Below are positions 9,083 to 18,186 of a stretch of 64,000 nt of DNA, piece by piece. Under the pieces are notes generated by a model, which ran no database searches, was not told where the DNA came from, and was given only the letters and a program-made list of their open reading frames with translations. How positions within the stretch are numbered: the stretch's first letter is position 1; every line of letters begins with the position of its first letter. A program made the position numbers and the translations under genes. The DNA is from Symbiodinium natans (lineage: Eukaryota > Sar > Dinophyceae > Suessiales > Symbiodiniaceae): positions 50,156 to 114,155 of the forward strand of contig CAJNDS010000559.1 in assembly GCA_905221605.1 (NCBI GenBank), in the 5' to 3' direction.

Positions 9083-9464
9083 AACGTCGTTCCTTTTTTG
9101 TTGAACGCTCGTTTGTGTTTTAATCTGCATACGCATTAAACCGTGTGCTCCGCCTCCGCAAAGTCTGAGCCTCAGATTCCCTCATAACTCGGCATTGCAT
9201 AGCATCGCTTGCTTCAAATGTTTGTACCCACCCTTTCCCGCCCTTGCTTTCATTGCATCAAGCACGCACTGCATATGCATTGAAAAGCGGTTTTCTTGTT
9301 AACTTCGATCCGCTCTTTCTGTACCGGGGGGCTTGGGGCTGCAAAGCACCTCGTCCCTACTCGATGCATCGCACTGCAGCATTCTTCAAGCATCCCATGC
9401 GAAAAGAAGTGCGAGGGTCCGAGCAACTTCTGCTGTGAGTAGTTTGAAGGAAGATGTCAGACTT
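9083..9464 (+). other. Spacer between minisatellite blocks with a small open frame
   Basis: About 380 bases of complex sequence. A frame at 9244-9438 codes for about 64 residues, from a Leu/Ala-rich start to a basic middle (FFKHPMRKEVRGSEQLLL), and ends in TGA just before the second block. No family recognised; weakly coding-like. Confidence 0.25.
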
Positions 9465-10790
9465 AGAACAGCTCCGTTACAGCTTCCGTTACAGCTCCGT
9501 TGCACCTCCGTTACAGCTCCTTTACAGCTTCCGTTACAGCTTCCGTTACAGCTCCGTTGCACCTCCGTTACAGCTCCATTACAGCTTCCGTTACAGCTTC
9601 CGTTACAGCTCCGTTGCACCTCCGTTACAGCTCCGTTATTACAGCTTCCGTTGCAGCTTCCGTTACAGCTCTGTTACGGCTTCCGTTACAGCTCCGTTGC
9701 ACCTCCGTTACAGCTCCGTTACAGCTTCCGTTGCAGCTTCCGTTACAGCTCCGTTGCACCTCCGTTGCAGCTCCGTTACAGCTTCCGTTGCAGCTTCCGT
9801 ATACAGCTCCGTTACAGCTTCCGTTACAGCTCCGTTGCACCTCCGTTACAGCTCCGTTGCACCTCCGTTACAGCTCCGTTGCAGCTTCCGTTGCAGCTTC
9901 CGTTACAGCTCCGTTACAGCTTCCGTTACAGCTCCGTTACAGCTTCCGTTACAGCTCCGTTGCACCTCCGTTACAGCTCCGTTATTACAGCTTCCGTTGC
10001 AGCTTCCGTTACAGCTCTGTTACGGCTTCCGTTACAGCTCCGTTGCACCTCCGTTACAGCTCCGTTACAGCTTCCGTTGCAGCTTCCGTTACAGCTCCGT
10101 TACAGCTCCATTACAGCTCCGTTGCAGCTTCCGTTGCAGCTTCCGTTACAGCTCCGTTACAGCTTCTGTACAGCTCCGTTGCACCTCCGTTACAGCTCCG
10201 TTGCACCTGCGTTACAGCTCCGTTGCAGCTTCCGTTGCAGCTTCCGTTACAGCTCCGTTACAGCTTCCGTTACAGCTCCGTTACAGCTTCCGTTACAGCT
10301 CCGTTGCACCTCCGTTACAGCTCCGTTATTACAGCTTCCGTTGCAGCTTCCGTTACAGCTCTGTTACGGCTTCCGTTACAGCTCCGTTGCACCTCCGTTA
10401 CAGCTCCGTTACAGCTTCCGTTGCAGCTTCCGTTACAGCTTCCGTTACAGCTCCATTACAGCTCCGTTGCACCTCCGTTACAGCTCCGTTACAGCTTCCG
10501 GTACAGCTCACTAATGCAGCTCCGTTACAGTTCCGTTGCACCTCCGTTACAGCTCCTTTACAGCTCCCGTTACAGCTTAGTTGTACAGCTCCGTTACAGT
10601 TGCGTTACAGGTCCGTTACAAGTCCGTTATCAAGTTGCTGCTTCTGCTACGGCTCCGTTACAGCTTCCGTTACAGCATCGCTACAGCCGGTAACGTTCCG
10701 TTGCAGCCTTCCGATACGGCTCCTTTACAGCTCTGCGACAAATCCTTTACAGCTCCGCTCCTTTCCGTTACAGTTTCTGTTATAAGCCCC
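9465..10790 (+). repeat. 12-bp minisatellite with ~345-bp higher-order repeat
   Basis: Over 100 units of CCGTTACAGCTC, CCGTTACAGCTT, CCGTTGCAGCTT and CCGTTGCACCTC in an ordered pattern. A landmark variant, CCGTTATTACAG, falls at 9634, 9980 and 10324, so a block of about 345 bases was copied at least three times. All three + frames are open for over 1 kb because the unit has no stops. The repeat decays after 10560. Confidence 0.95.
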
Positions 10791-10849
10791 GTTACCGGCG
10801 AGCATTTCTGTCATAGTAGAGGCCTGCAGATGACGGTAGAGCCCCGCCC

Positions 10850-11020
10850 CAAGTTTAAGGCTTGGGGGCTCGGGCCTTTAACTCCTAAACTCTAAGCCGC
10901 TAACGCCTAAGATGCCCTAAGAAACATGCAACCCTAAAAGCCCCAAGAACTTTAAACTCCAAAGAAGCCTAGACCCTAAACCCTATAAAGCCCTAAACCC
11001 AAAGCCTAAAACGAACCTGC
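10850..11020 (-). repeat. Degenerate CCCTAAA-type filler
   Basis: Loose CCCTAAA-like units with AAGCC, CCTAAG and CCTATAAAG variants. No other feature seen. Confidence 0.6.
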
Positions 11021-11023
11021 GAG

Positions 11024-11092
11024 GTGACTCGTCCCTTTGCGCAAGCCTTGGCCGAGTGCTACTACGGCGCGGCGGAGATGGACGCCCTTCAC
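11024..11092 (+). CDS. Candidate exon, phase 0, before the oxygenase gene
   Basis: Bounded by CTGCGAG and GTGACTTG. Exactly 23 codons, including FAQALAECYYGAAEMDAL. The mix of Ala, acidic and aromatic residues is convincing for protein. It may be an early exon of the oxygenase gene 0.5 kb downstream or the end of another gene; the sequence does not decide. Confidence 0.45.
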
Positions 11093-11097
11093 GTGAC

Positions 11098-11212
11098 TTG
11101 GGTGTTTAGGGTGTTTGGGGTGTTTAGGGCGTTTGGGGTGTTTAGGGTGTTTAGGGTGTTTGGGGGTGTTTAGGGTGTTTGGGGTGTTTAGGGTGTTTGG
11201 GGTGTCGGGTTT
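11098..11212 (+). repeat. TTTAGGGTG / TTTGGGGTG array
   Basis: About eleven 9-base units alternating GTTTAGGGT and GTTTGGGGT, a lengthened variant of TTTAGGG. Confidence 0.9.
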
Positions 11213-11584
11213 AGGATCTTTAGAACACCCCTCAAAGACACCCTTACAAGACCCTAATCCCCGAAGCCTAAACCCTAAGACCGCGAGGTGTGCCATTGTT
11301 TTGGGAATCATGAACGGACGCTGGGTGCTTCCCTTAGTCCCCTTGGGTTTAGGCTACTGAAAACCCGAGAACTCTAGATCCCTAAACCTTAGACCCTAAA
11401 CCCTGATCAAGCGGCTGCACTCTCCGACAAGACCAGACCCTTGCACCGATAAGGTTCAGACCATGGTTCCTGGACAGGAGGCAGTTGGCTACTACGAGGT
11501 GGCCATAGGTGACTCGGAAGGCCCTTGGGGAAAACTCTACAACTCCCTTTTGTTGGGATGAGGAGTATTCAGGGGCCAGCCTAG

Positions 11585-11690
11585 GTGAAGAGAGGTCCCT
11601 CTTCCTGCACAACAGCTTGCTCCTCCTCCCCAACTTCCTCAGCCACGGCGACTGCCACTCACTGCGGGCGGCCGCCGATCAGCGGCTCGC
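11585..11690 (+). CDS. Oxygenase exon 1 found (N-terminal part)
   Basis: Codes for RSLFLHNSLLLLPNFLSH and then a GDCHSLRAAADQ piece: the hydrophobic strand and the fLs..eC..L helix at the start of the catalytic domain. A GC donor after CGGCTCGC keeps phase with the next exon. The upstream edge is uncertain because the frame stays open from about 11509. Confidence 0.7.
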
Positions 11691-14600
11691 GCAACCCGAG
11701 GCCGCCAAGCAAGTTTCTCGAGCGTCGGATGGGCTTCTTGGCGGCAAGAGTGTGGGTTTTTTGGCGCAGGGTTTTGGGCTTCAGGTTCAGGAGCCATGCC
11801 CATGTGTGTTCATACTCCCCATATTTGAAGCCCCCAGGCAAACCCCACAACCCTAAAGACGAGACTCATCGTGGACCCTAAAGCACCCTGAACTGCTGAA
11901 CGCTATTTAGTAGAGGAGCCGAAAAAATTGCAAAGCTTATCTCCTAGCTACAGCCCCCAGGCCCGCCCTTCACCAACCCCCCCCCCCCCCCCTTACACTA
12001 CCTAAGACCCGAAACCCCGAACCAAACCCTAAAACCTGAGCCTGAACCTGAGCCGTTAACCCTCCCCAACCCCCTAAACCCTAAACCCTAAACCCTAAAC
12101 CCTAAACCCTAACCCTAAACCCTAAACCCTAAACCCTAAACCCTAAACCCTAAAACCTAACCCTAAACCCTAAACCCTAAACCCTAAACCCTAAACCCTA
12201 AACCTAAACCCTAAACCCCCCCCCCCCCCACCCGCCCCCACCCAAGGTACGCTGCATGCAGGGAGGGCCTGGACCGGTTGCCAGTTGCTGAGCTCGGCCC
12301 GGCAGCACAGGCACCGCGCTCATTTTTGGGTTTTGGGTTTAGGGTTTGGGGGTTTAGGGTATTTAGGGTATTTAGGGTTTAGGGTTTGGGGTTTGGGGTT
12401 TAGGGTTTAGGGTTTAGGGTTTAGGGTTTAGGGTTTAGGGTTTAGGGGGGGTTGGGTTTCACACAGGGGTTGAGGGTGCCTTAGGGGGTTCTAGGGCCTT
12501 CTGCCGGACTTTGTGTAGGTCTGTGGTGGCTTTCGCTTTGTCTTTTTGCTTGTATGTCGGGGTTTGTATAGAAGCCCAAAATCTTGCCTTCGGAATTTTG
12601 CTTAAGGTTCTTTTTTGGAGGGTCTCATATGCGTGTTGGCGTTAGGCGTGTGGGTGTTATATAGGTTTAGGGTTCTTGGCAGGCTAGGGATTAGGGCTTT
12701 GGGGGTTTTCTAGGGCTTTCGGGGTTTTCTGTTAAACGTTCGCAGCTTAAAAGGCTTCGGGATCTCGAGCTGAGGGCTCAGGCTTTGAGACTCAGTTCTC
12801 AGGGTTCAGGGGCCTCTAACCCCTGCACACCGATTCGGGTTTAGGGTTTAGGGTTTAGGGGTTTAGGGTTTAGGGTTTAGGGTTTAGGGTTTAGGGTTTA
12901 GGGTTTAGGGTTTAGGGTTTAGGGCCCTACACTCCCTAAACCCTAAGCTTTAAAACAGCTGGCTTTTGGGCAGGCCATCTCAGATCAGATCTTGGGCCGA
13001 CTGCTTCACTTCTTCGAGTCCATACCGGCCTTAGCCCAGCAGATTTTCCAGAGGCCTCTCTCGGTGTTGGGGGGGGGGGGGGGGGTTTAGGGTTTAGGGG
13101 TTTAGGGGTTTAGGGGTTTAGGGGTTTAGGGGTTTAGGGGGTTTAGGGGTTTTGGGCTTTAGGGGTTTAGGGGTTTAGGAGTTTAGGGGTTTAGGCCCAT
13201 TAGGGACGATTAGTATGAGGGGGGACATCCCGATGTTCGGGCGTTTAGGCGTTTGGGGTTTAGGGGTGTGGGGCTTAGGGTTTCGGGTTGCACGGGGGCT
13301 CTTGCTGACAGTTTCGGGGCTTAAGGTGTAGGTGTTGGGTTAAGCCGTAAACCCTAGACCCTAGACCCTAAGCTCTAAACCCAATGATGTGAATGCGAAA
13401 TAGCCTCAACCCGAAACCCTTCAACCCCTAAACCCCTAAACCCCTAAACCCTCAACCCCAAAAGGCCCCCGAAACGCCCCCGGAGCCTTCGCCCCAAAAG
13501 CCTAAAGCTTACAACTCTCAAAGACACCCTTAGCATCCTTCAGCGCTAACCTTAAGAACCCGCGAACCCAGGAACCGTGAACCCCTAAACCCTCAACACC
13601 TGAAAACTGAAGCACCTGACACCTAGACCCTAAATCCTGGACCCTATATCCTGGACCCTAAATCCTAAACCCGAAAACCCTTAAGCCCCAAAACAAACCC
13701 CTAAGCCCCTAAGCCCCTAAACCCCTAAACCCCAAAACCCCCAAAACCCCCAAAACCCCTAAACCACCAAACCCCTAAACCCACGGGAGGTCGGAGGGCC
13801 TCGCGAAGCTGCGATTCACCTTTGCGTCGGGCGAGCCAGCGGTGAATCGCTATGAGGAGGGCTCGGGGCTTTCGGGGGTTCTGGGTTTTCGGGTCTAGGG
13901 TTCAGGGTTTAAGGGTTTCAGGGGTTTAGGGTTCTCGGGTTTCGGTACTTGATAGGAATGTGAAGGTGGTGATTTTGAGGGGGGAATGTGAAGGTGGTGA
14001 TATAGAGGGGGGATGTAATCCCCTCGTTCCCTAATTCTTCCAGGCTGGGGGAGGCTTCGGCCCCCACACGGACAAGGAGATGGCAGCTGGGCCCAATCGG
14101 AAGGGTTTAGGGGGTTCCGTTTAGGGTTTTTATGCGGTTTAGGGTTTAGGGTTTAGGGTTTAGGGTTTAGGGTTAGGGGTTTAGGGTTTAGGGTTTAGGG
14201 TTCAGGAAATCTGCGACAGGGGATGGCATGGGAATCCCCTCAATCCTACACCCTAGACCCTAGACCCGAAACCCTAAAAGAAGCAAACGGAGTGTAGGAT
14301 GTAGGAAGGATGTAGGAATGCATGTGCGTGCCAGTGCAGAAGGAGCCTTTAGCCTCGCAAAACACCAGAACCCCCAAAACCTAAACATCCTATACTAAAG
14401 CCCAAGCCTCCAAACCTGAAGTCAACCCAGTCTCATGTAATATCCTATCATACCGTATAGTACAGTTTCGTATGTTGTATATACGGTTTAGTTTCACATA
14501 ATGCCGTCTAGCAGAACAAGGTGACAAATGAAAGCCCCGAACCCTGAACTCCCAAGCCTGAGGGGTTGGCTTCCCAGGAGCTCTGACCTCAGAAGCCCGC

Positions 14601-15489
14601 TGAGCCTCCTGCCTACCTGCTTAGGCCTGCCCAAGATCCAAACAATCCCTCAACCCCCCCCCCAAACCTTCCCAAACCTCCCAAACCTCCCAAACCTCCC
14701 AAACCTCCCAAACCTCCCAAACCTCCCAAACCTCCCAAACCTCCCAAACCGCCCAAACCGCCCAAATCGCCCCACCCCCCTCCCCCCTCCTCCTCCCAAA
14801 CACCCGAACCCCCAATGAGGGCTTTCCAGGGTAAACCTCTTACCAGAGGTTGGGATGGCAACCTCCCTAATTCTGGTTTAGGGTTTGGGGTTTAGGGTTT
14901 AGGGTTTAGGGTGTAGGGTTTAGGGTTGAAAAGGTTACGGTGAACATCGTTCTTTCCGAGCCTGACGCCTTCTCTGGCGGGGGCACGATGTTCTGGCCGG
15001 AAGGGGCCTCGGTGGAGGCCGACTCACTGCTTTGCCGGTCCTTCCCAAAACAGGATCCCTTTTTAAATATGCACACCCTACGTAGTATATGTAGACACAC
15101 ACACCCCAAGCATAGCCTAACCCCTTTGTATAGTGAGCTCCCCCAAAATTGAGAAATGCCCCACATTTGCTGTTCGTTTCATCTGATTGCTAAGGTGTTT
15201 TATTTTTCAAGTCCTGAATCCTCCAGCCATGGGAAGGCCTCGAGGCCGAAAACATCCCCACCAGAAAAGCCTAAACTTCCGCCCAGAAGCTTACAGGGTC
15301 TTTCACAAGCATCTTTATAGGCAAACTCCGTGATACGTGGAGGCATGTGCGCCACCCCTAAACCCTACGCCCTGAACTCTGAACTCTGAGCTCTGAACCC
15401 TGAAACCTGCGAACTATCATTATTCTTATTCTTCTTGTTTTAGAATAACTACTACTATTCTTCTTCTTATTGTTGTTATTGTCAGTGTT

Positions 15490-15520
<31 letters not shown>

Positions 15521-16098
15521 TTGTTATTCTTATTCTTATTCGTATTCTTATTCTTATTCTTATTCTTATCCTTATTATTTTTATTATTCTTATTCTTCTT
15601 ATTCTTCTTATTCTTATTCTTATTCTTATTCTTATTCTTATTCTTATTCTTATTCTTATACTTATTATTATTATTGTTGTTGTTATTATTATTATGATTA
15701 TGATGATGATGATTATTATTTTCATTCTTCTTATTGTTATCATTCTTCTTCTTTATTAATATGATTATTATTAGTATTATTACTATTATTGTGATTATGA
15801 TTCATTATTGTTAGTATAAATGCTCGACCCACAGCGAAGGAGTTGGTGCTCCTTCGCCCGCAGAAGGGCGTGGCCGTGCTCTTCCACGGCCAGCTGAAGC
15901 ACGCGGGCAGGGCGGTGACGCTTGGGCTTAGGGTTTAGGGTTTAGGGTTTAGGGTTTAGGGCTTAGGGTTTAGGGTTTTTGTAGATTCTACAATCAGGAG
16001 CCTAAAAGCCAAACTTTTAGGAGGGGGTCAGAAGTCAGCCGAGGGCGCGCGGCCTGAGGCATCTCTACGTGGCAAGCTTCAGTCTCACGGGCCCTTAA
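11585..16098 (+). CDS. Prolyl-4-hydroxylase-like 2OG-Fe(II) oxygenase gene, eight exons
   Basis: Eight exons join in one frame: about 11585-11690, 12262-12310, 12974-13050, 13790-13856, 14044-14082, 14934-~15015, 15840-15919 and 16044-16098. The protein follows the family order: an FLSHGDC-type start, a helical part, NRYE, the iron-binding HTD in GFGPHTDKE, VTVNIVLSE, GGGTMFW, then HGQLKHAG with the second iron His, and a LRHLYVASF end before TAA. Such enzymes use 2-oxoglutarate and O2 to hydroxylate proline or related residues, usually in the secretory pathway. Introns appear to start GC, GC, GA, GA, GC, then one ambiguous, then GC. They are packed with TTTAGGG or CCCTAAA arrays. The start of the gene is not found, so the N-terminus is open. 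The exact end of exon 6 is unsure. Confidence 0.82.
11756..12060. other. First intron of the oxygenase gene, degenerate part
   Basis: GTTTTGGG/TTCAGG-like and CCCTAAA-like words, plus a 16-base C run near 11978-11993. No further feature seen. Confidence 0.5.
12065..12225 (-). repeat. CCCTAAA array in the oxygenase intron
   Basis: About 22 units with a few 6-base and 8-base slips, followed by a run of C. Confidence 0.92.
12262..12310 (+). CDS. Oxygenase exon 2
   Basis: Acceptor ATGCAG, then 49 bases coding EGLDRLPVAELGPAAQ, donor GC (CACAG then GCACCG). Phase 2 in and phase 0 out, matching both neighbours. Confidence 0.75.
12325..12447 (+). repeat. TTTAGGG array in the oxygenase intron
   Basis: TTTAGGG and TTTGGGG units. 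It sits 80 bases from a CCCTAAA array with exon 2 in between, so the two intron fillings on either side of one exon are in opposite orientation. Confidence 0.92.
12448..12835. other. Oxygenase intron 2, unique part
   Basis: T/G-rich filler with GGGTTTTCTAGGGC-like words. No element or exon recognised. Confidence 0.4.
12836..12925 (+). repeat. TTTAGGG array ending in an inverted junction
   Basis: About twelve units. It ends in AGGGCCCTACACTCCCTAAA, a direct switch from the G-rich to the C-rich strand. Confidence 0.92.
12974..13050 (+). CDS. Oxygenase exon 3
   Basis: Acceptor GGGCAG, then AISDQILGRLLHFFESIPAL and AQQIF. It ends CA before a GA donor (GAGGCC). Joined to exon 4 this restores a Gln codon. 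Confidence 0.75.
13064..13196 (+). repeat. TTTAGGGG array
   Basis: A G run, then about fourteen 8-base TTTAGGGG units. It ends directly at a half FB1 element. Confidence 0.92.
13199..13231. mobile_element. FB1 right arm only
   Basis: ATTAGGGACGATTAGTATGA and GGGGGGACATCCC match the right arm of FB1. The TTTAGGGG array stands where the loop would be. No left arm was found beyond the array. Confidence 0.55.
13232..13789. repeat. Mixed telomere-like filler of oxygenase intron 3
   Basis: Degenerate TTTAGGG words, then from 13340 CCCTAAA, CCCAAAA and CCTAAACCC words up to the acceptor. No exon recognised inside. Confidence 0.6.
13790..13856 (+). CDS. Oxygenase exon 4
   Basis: Acceptor CGGGAG, then a part with LAKLRFTFASGEPAVNRYE. 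It covers the strand before the catalytic core and the NRY motif that positions 2-oxoglutarate in this family. Donor GA after TATGAG. Confidence 0.8.
13857..14043 (+). other. Short oxygenase intron with 28-base direct repeat
   Basis: A complete 187-base intron. GGAATGTGAAGGTGGTGAT occurs twice (about 13957 and 13984). The 3' end, CCCTCGTTCCCTAATTC, resembles the right arm of FB2 and leads into TTCCAG. Confidence 0.55.
14044..14082 (+). CDS. Oxygenase exon 5 with the HTD iron motif
   Basis: Thirteen codons, AGGGFGPHTDKEM. His and Asp of HTD are two of the three iron ligands. Acceptor TTCCAG, donor GC (GCAGCT), phase 0 on both sides. Confidence 0.85.
14128..14206 (+). repeat. TTTAGGG array
   Basis: About ten units with one slip; lies in oxygenase intron 5. 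Confidence 0.9.
14215..14640. other. Oxygenase intron 5, complex part
   Basis: Contains AATCCTACACCCTAG and, 60 bases on, AGTGTAGGATGTAGGA, a loose inverted repeat. Also TATAGTACAGTTTCGTATG-type AT-rich sequence at 14455-14500. A frame opens at 14528 but runs into the next repeat. Confidence 0.4.
14645..14766 (+). repeat. (CCTCCCAAA)n array
   Basis: About twelve 9-base units, at first CCTTCCCAAA, finally CCGCCCAAA. Another telomere-like derivative. Confidence 0.92.
14877..14927 (+). repeat. Short TTTAGGG array before exon 6
   Basis: Seven units, the last six bases from the AAAAG acceptor of exon 6. Confidence 0.9.
14934..15015 (+). CDS. Oxygenase exon 6
   Basis: Acceptor GAAAAG, then VTVNIVLSEPDAFSGGGTMF and WPEGAS: the strand and GGGT turn after the HxD motif. 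The 3' edge is uncertain. GA or GC donors at several points between 15005 and 15025 would keep phase. Confidence 0.8.
15016..15420 (+). other. Oxygenase intron 6, complex part
   Basis: A frame from exon 6 stays open to 15152 but loses family similarity. The rest is A/C-rich intron sequence with ACACACACCCC and a short CCCTGAACTCTGA run. No second exon recognised. Confidence 0.4.
15424..15812 (+). repeat. TTCTTA/TTATTA microsatellite
   Basis: Nearly 390 bases of TTC, TTA and ATT trinucleotides and TTCTTA hexamers. It lies in the oxygenase intron between exons 6 and 7. Confidence 0.97.
15840..15919 (+). CDS. Oxygenase exon 7 with the second iron histidine
   Basis: Codes ELVLLRPQKGVAVLFHGQLK then HAGRAV. 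His of HAG is the third iron ligand. The family has an Arg or Lys about ten residues on for 2-oxoglutarate; here that is in exon 8 (RHLYV). Acceptor GCGAAG, donor GC. Confidence 0.85.
15927..15978 (+). repeat. TTTAGGG array in the last oxygenase intron
   Basis: Seven units starting eight bases behind exon 7. Confidence 0.9.
16044..16098 (+). CDS. Oxygenase exon 8 and stop
   Basis: Acceptor GCCGAG, then ARGLRHLYVASFSLTGP and TAA. The LRHLYVASF strand is the usual C-terminal end of this family. Confidence 0.75.
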
Positions 16099-16099
16099 A

Positions 16100-16395
16100 G
16101 CCAAAAGAACCCGAAAGCCCAAACCCTCAACCCTGAAGCCTAAACGCTAAACCTAGACCCTAAACCCTCAACCCTCAACCCTAAACCCTAAACCCTAACC
16201 TTAAACAGTCCGAACCCCGGAAGCCCGAACCTCTAAATCCTCAGGGCAGGGGCCGGGCAGGAGTCTTGAGCTCTCACGCGAAAAAGATCACAGACTCATG
16301 TTTAGGGTTTGGGGTTTAGGGTTTAGGGTTTGGGTATCCTAAACCCCAGACCCTAAACCCTAAACCCGAAATTGCCAAGCATGGGCTTTTTATTG
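16100..16395. repeat. CCCTAAA and TTTAGGG filler with inverted junction
   Basis: CCCTAAA words from 16120 to 16205, complex sequence, then TTTAGGG units that switch at about 16337 to CCCTAAA (GGGTTTGGGTATCCTAAACC). Confidence 0.75.
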
Positions 16396-16632
16396 TGCGT
16401 CCTAAGCGAGAAAGATGCTGCATAAGGGGACGCCAGGCTCCCGTTTATCTTCTCCAGTCCATGTCTATTTACGCTTCAGGTTTCAGGATTTCGGGTTGCG
16501 GTTGCGGGCCTGAGGGTTTCAGGTTTCGGGTTGAGGGTTCTGGGTCGAGGGTTCAGGGTTTGGGGTTTAGGCTTCAAGGTCGAGGGTTTAGGGGCAAGCT
16601 TGCGCCTCTTGCTCAAGCTAGAGTTGCTTCAG
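16395..16632 (+). other. Possible exon and TTTCAGG-type repeats
   Basis: 16395-16480 is open in two frames (one gives CCIRGRQAPVYLLQSMSIYA). It is followed by degenerate GGGTTTCAGGGTTC repeats. No family recognised. Confidence 0.25.
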
Positions 16633-16783
16633 ATGGACGGGCATCCCACCGCATGGATGGCATGCAGCCGAGTGTGCTGGCCCATCTGCCCGAAGAGATT
16701 TTGCGCCTTCCAAATCTTCTGGTGCTGAAGAAGCCAGAGCCACAGCTGCACATGTTGGCGCCCTTGTGCTACTCTGGCGACCG
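16633..16783 (+). CDS. Candidate exon, Leu-rich
   Basis: Acceptor TTCAG, donor GTAAAAT. The frame gives about 50 residues including VLAHLPEEILRLPNLLVLKK. The LPxxIxxLPNLxxL pattern resembles a leucine-rich repeat or F-box-like helix, but one motif is too little to name it. The opposite strand is also open and rich in Ala and Ser. Confidence 0.45.
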
Positions 16784-16859
16784 GTAAAATCCTCCAAAGA
16801 CACCGGACGAGTACAACAGCTGGTGGCTCTCAACCACTATTGCCTGACTCATCATAATG

Positions 16860-17226
16860 GCTGGAGGGGCAGGATGGGGCAGAGTGGGAAAGGTGGGGGA
16901 GGGTAAGAGAGAGTGGAATGGGGGAACGGGGGAGTGGAGGAGCGGAAGAGGGAAGTAGAAGTGGGTGGACTGCGGAAACTGGAGAAATGGGGAAGTGGGG
17001 GGCGGGGGAGACTTGGAGAGGGAGTGGAAGAGTGGGCGGGGGGAGTGGAAGTGGAGTGGGGAAGTGGCGAGATGGGGAGGAGTGAAAGTAAGGGAGGGCG
17101 AGGAAGGTGGGGGAGTGAGGGAGAGAGGAAGCGAGGGGTGGGGGAGTGGATGGGGGAGAGGAGCGGAGGGGTGAGGGAGTGGGGGAGTGAAGGAGTGAAA
17201 CAGGGGGGAGTGGGGGATGGCTACCG
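16860..17226 (+). repeat. Polypurine tract
   Basis: About 365 bases almost wholly G and A on the + strand (GGAGTGGGGAAGTGG-type words), then a C-rich turn. The long Pro/Ser/Leu frame on the minus strand is a by-product. Such tracts can adopt triplex or G-rich structures. Confidence 0.93.
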
Positions 17227-17238
17227 TGGTTCGGTGTT

Positions 17239-17565
17239 TTGAAGCCCCCTCCCCCCCCCCCCCCACTTTTGTGCTACGAATGCCACATCTTCACAGTAAC
17301 CTCAAGCCCTCCACGGCTAAATGTGCATCTCAGGATGGTGGCTGCTCGGCATCGATTGCAGAGGAGGGAGAGGTCGAAGGACGGAGGTTGTAGGAATCAG
17401 CATAGCTCGCGAGCAGGAATAGCCCTTGTATGCACCAAATGCCATAATCATAAATGCAGGACCCCCTCCCAATATATCAGCACTTATTTTCCGAAGCTTG
17501 GTCACTCCGCATCAGCTCCCTTGGTAGACTCGCCGGGGTCCCTCCTAAAACCCAAACATGGTTGA
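17239..17565 (+). CDS. Weak open frame of about 108 codons
   Basis: Begins in a C run (poly-Pro), then a complex part with ALVCTKCHNHKCRTPSQYIS, whose CxxC...C spacing might bind zinc. No start context, and it is bounded by another 25-base C run. Low confidence that it is translated. Confidence 0.25.
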   Translation: MKPPPPPPPLLCYECHIFTVTSSPPRLNVHLRMVAARHRLQRRERSKDGGCRNQHSSRAGIALVCTKCHNHKCRTPSQYISTYFPKLGHSASAPLVDSPGSLLKPKHG

Positions 17566-17576
17566 GCCCCACCAAG

Positions 17577-17602
17577 CCCCCCCCCCCCCCCCCCCCCCCC
17601 CC
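17577..17602 (+). repeat. Poly-C run
   Basis: Twenty-odd C in a row. Other homopolymer G/C runs are at 11978, 13070, 26028, 27737, 29212 and 54039. Confidence 0.95.
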
Positions 17603-17815
17603 ATGCCATGGGGGTCCGAGAACCCACAGTGCACAGCCATATATTGCAGGCATCTCGAGCCTGGACACCAACGGCCCACACGCCTCACATCCCAACAAGC
17701 CCACTTTGAGCCCTGAAGACCCACATCCTAAACACACCCAAGTCTTCAGGCTTCCTTTTCCTGCTGGGCACCTGCCACAAGACCCAGGGCTCCTGTGACC
17801 AGGCCCGGGCCCTTC
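17603..17815 (+). other. Complex stretch
   Basis: An open frame from 17454 continues to 17798. The part after ATATTGCAG (ISSLDTNGPHASHP) could be a small exon. No family recognised. Confidence 0.2.
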
Positions 17816-17897
17816 CTAAACCCTAAACCCTAAACCCAAAACCCTAAACCCTAAACCCTGAACCCTGAACCCTGAACCCTAAACCCTAAACCCTAAA
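17816..17897 (-). repeat. CCCTAAA array
   Basis: About twelve units, three of them CCCTGAA. Confidence 0.9.
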
Positions 17898-18106
17898 GTT
17901 CTGAAGACCCCCAAACCATCTGCGGGTTATTCGGGTTTAAGGTGAATGAAGCCAAGTTACCCCAATGACCCCAGCTAGACACCAATCGCCCTAATTTTCC
18001 TTCATAACCTTCATCATCCCAAGAGCCCCAAAAGCCCCAACAACCCCGATAAACCCTAAACCCTAAAACCTGAGACCTGAAACCTTAAACCCCCCAAAAA
18101 GGCCCC

Positions 18107-18186
18107 AGCCCACACATAGCCCTTCTGACCAACGAGCCTGGCACCCCAAAAGCCTCCGAGATGGCTGCGAAGTCCAATCCGCTCAG
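18107..18186 (+). CDS. Candidate exon
   Basis: After CCCCAG and before GTTCGG. The frame gives ALLTNEPGTPKASEMAAKSN and PLR, a soluble, protein-like composition. Protein not recognised. Confidence 0.35.

Noticed and set aside
9333-10785. Open frames of 390-443 codons in the 12-bp minisatellite
   Set aside because: All three frames are open for the same reason (the unit has no stop), so length is not evidence for a gene.
16769-17266. 165-codon Pro/Ser-rich frame on the minus strand
   Set aside because: It is the complement of the polypurine tract.
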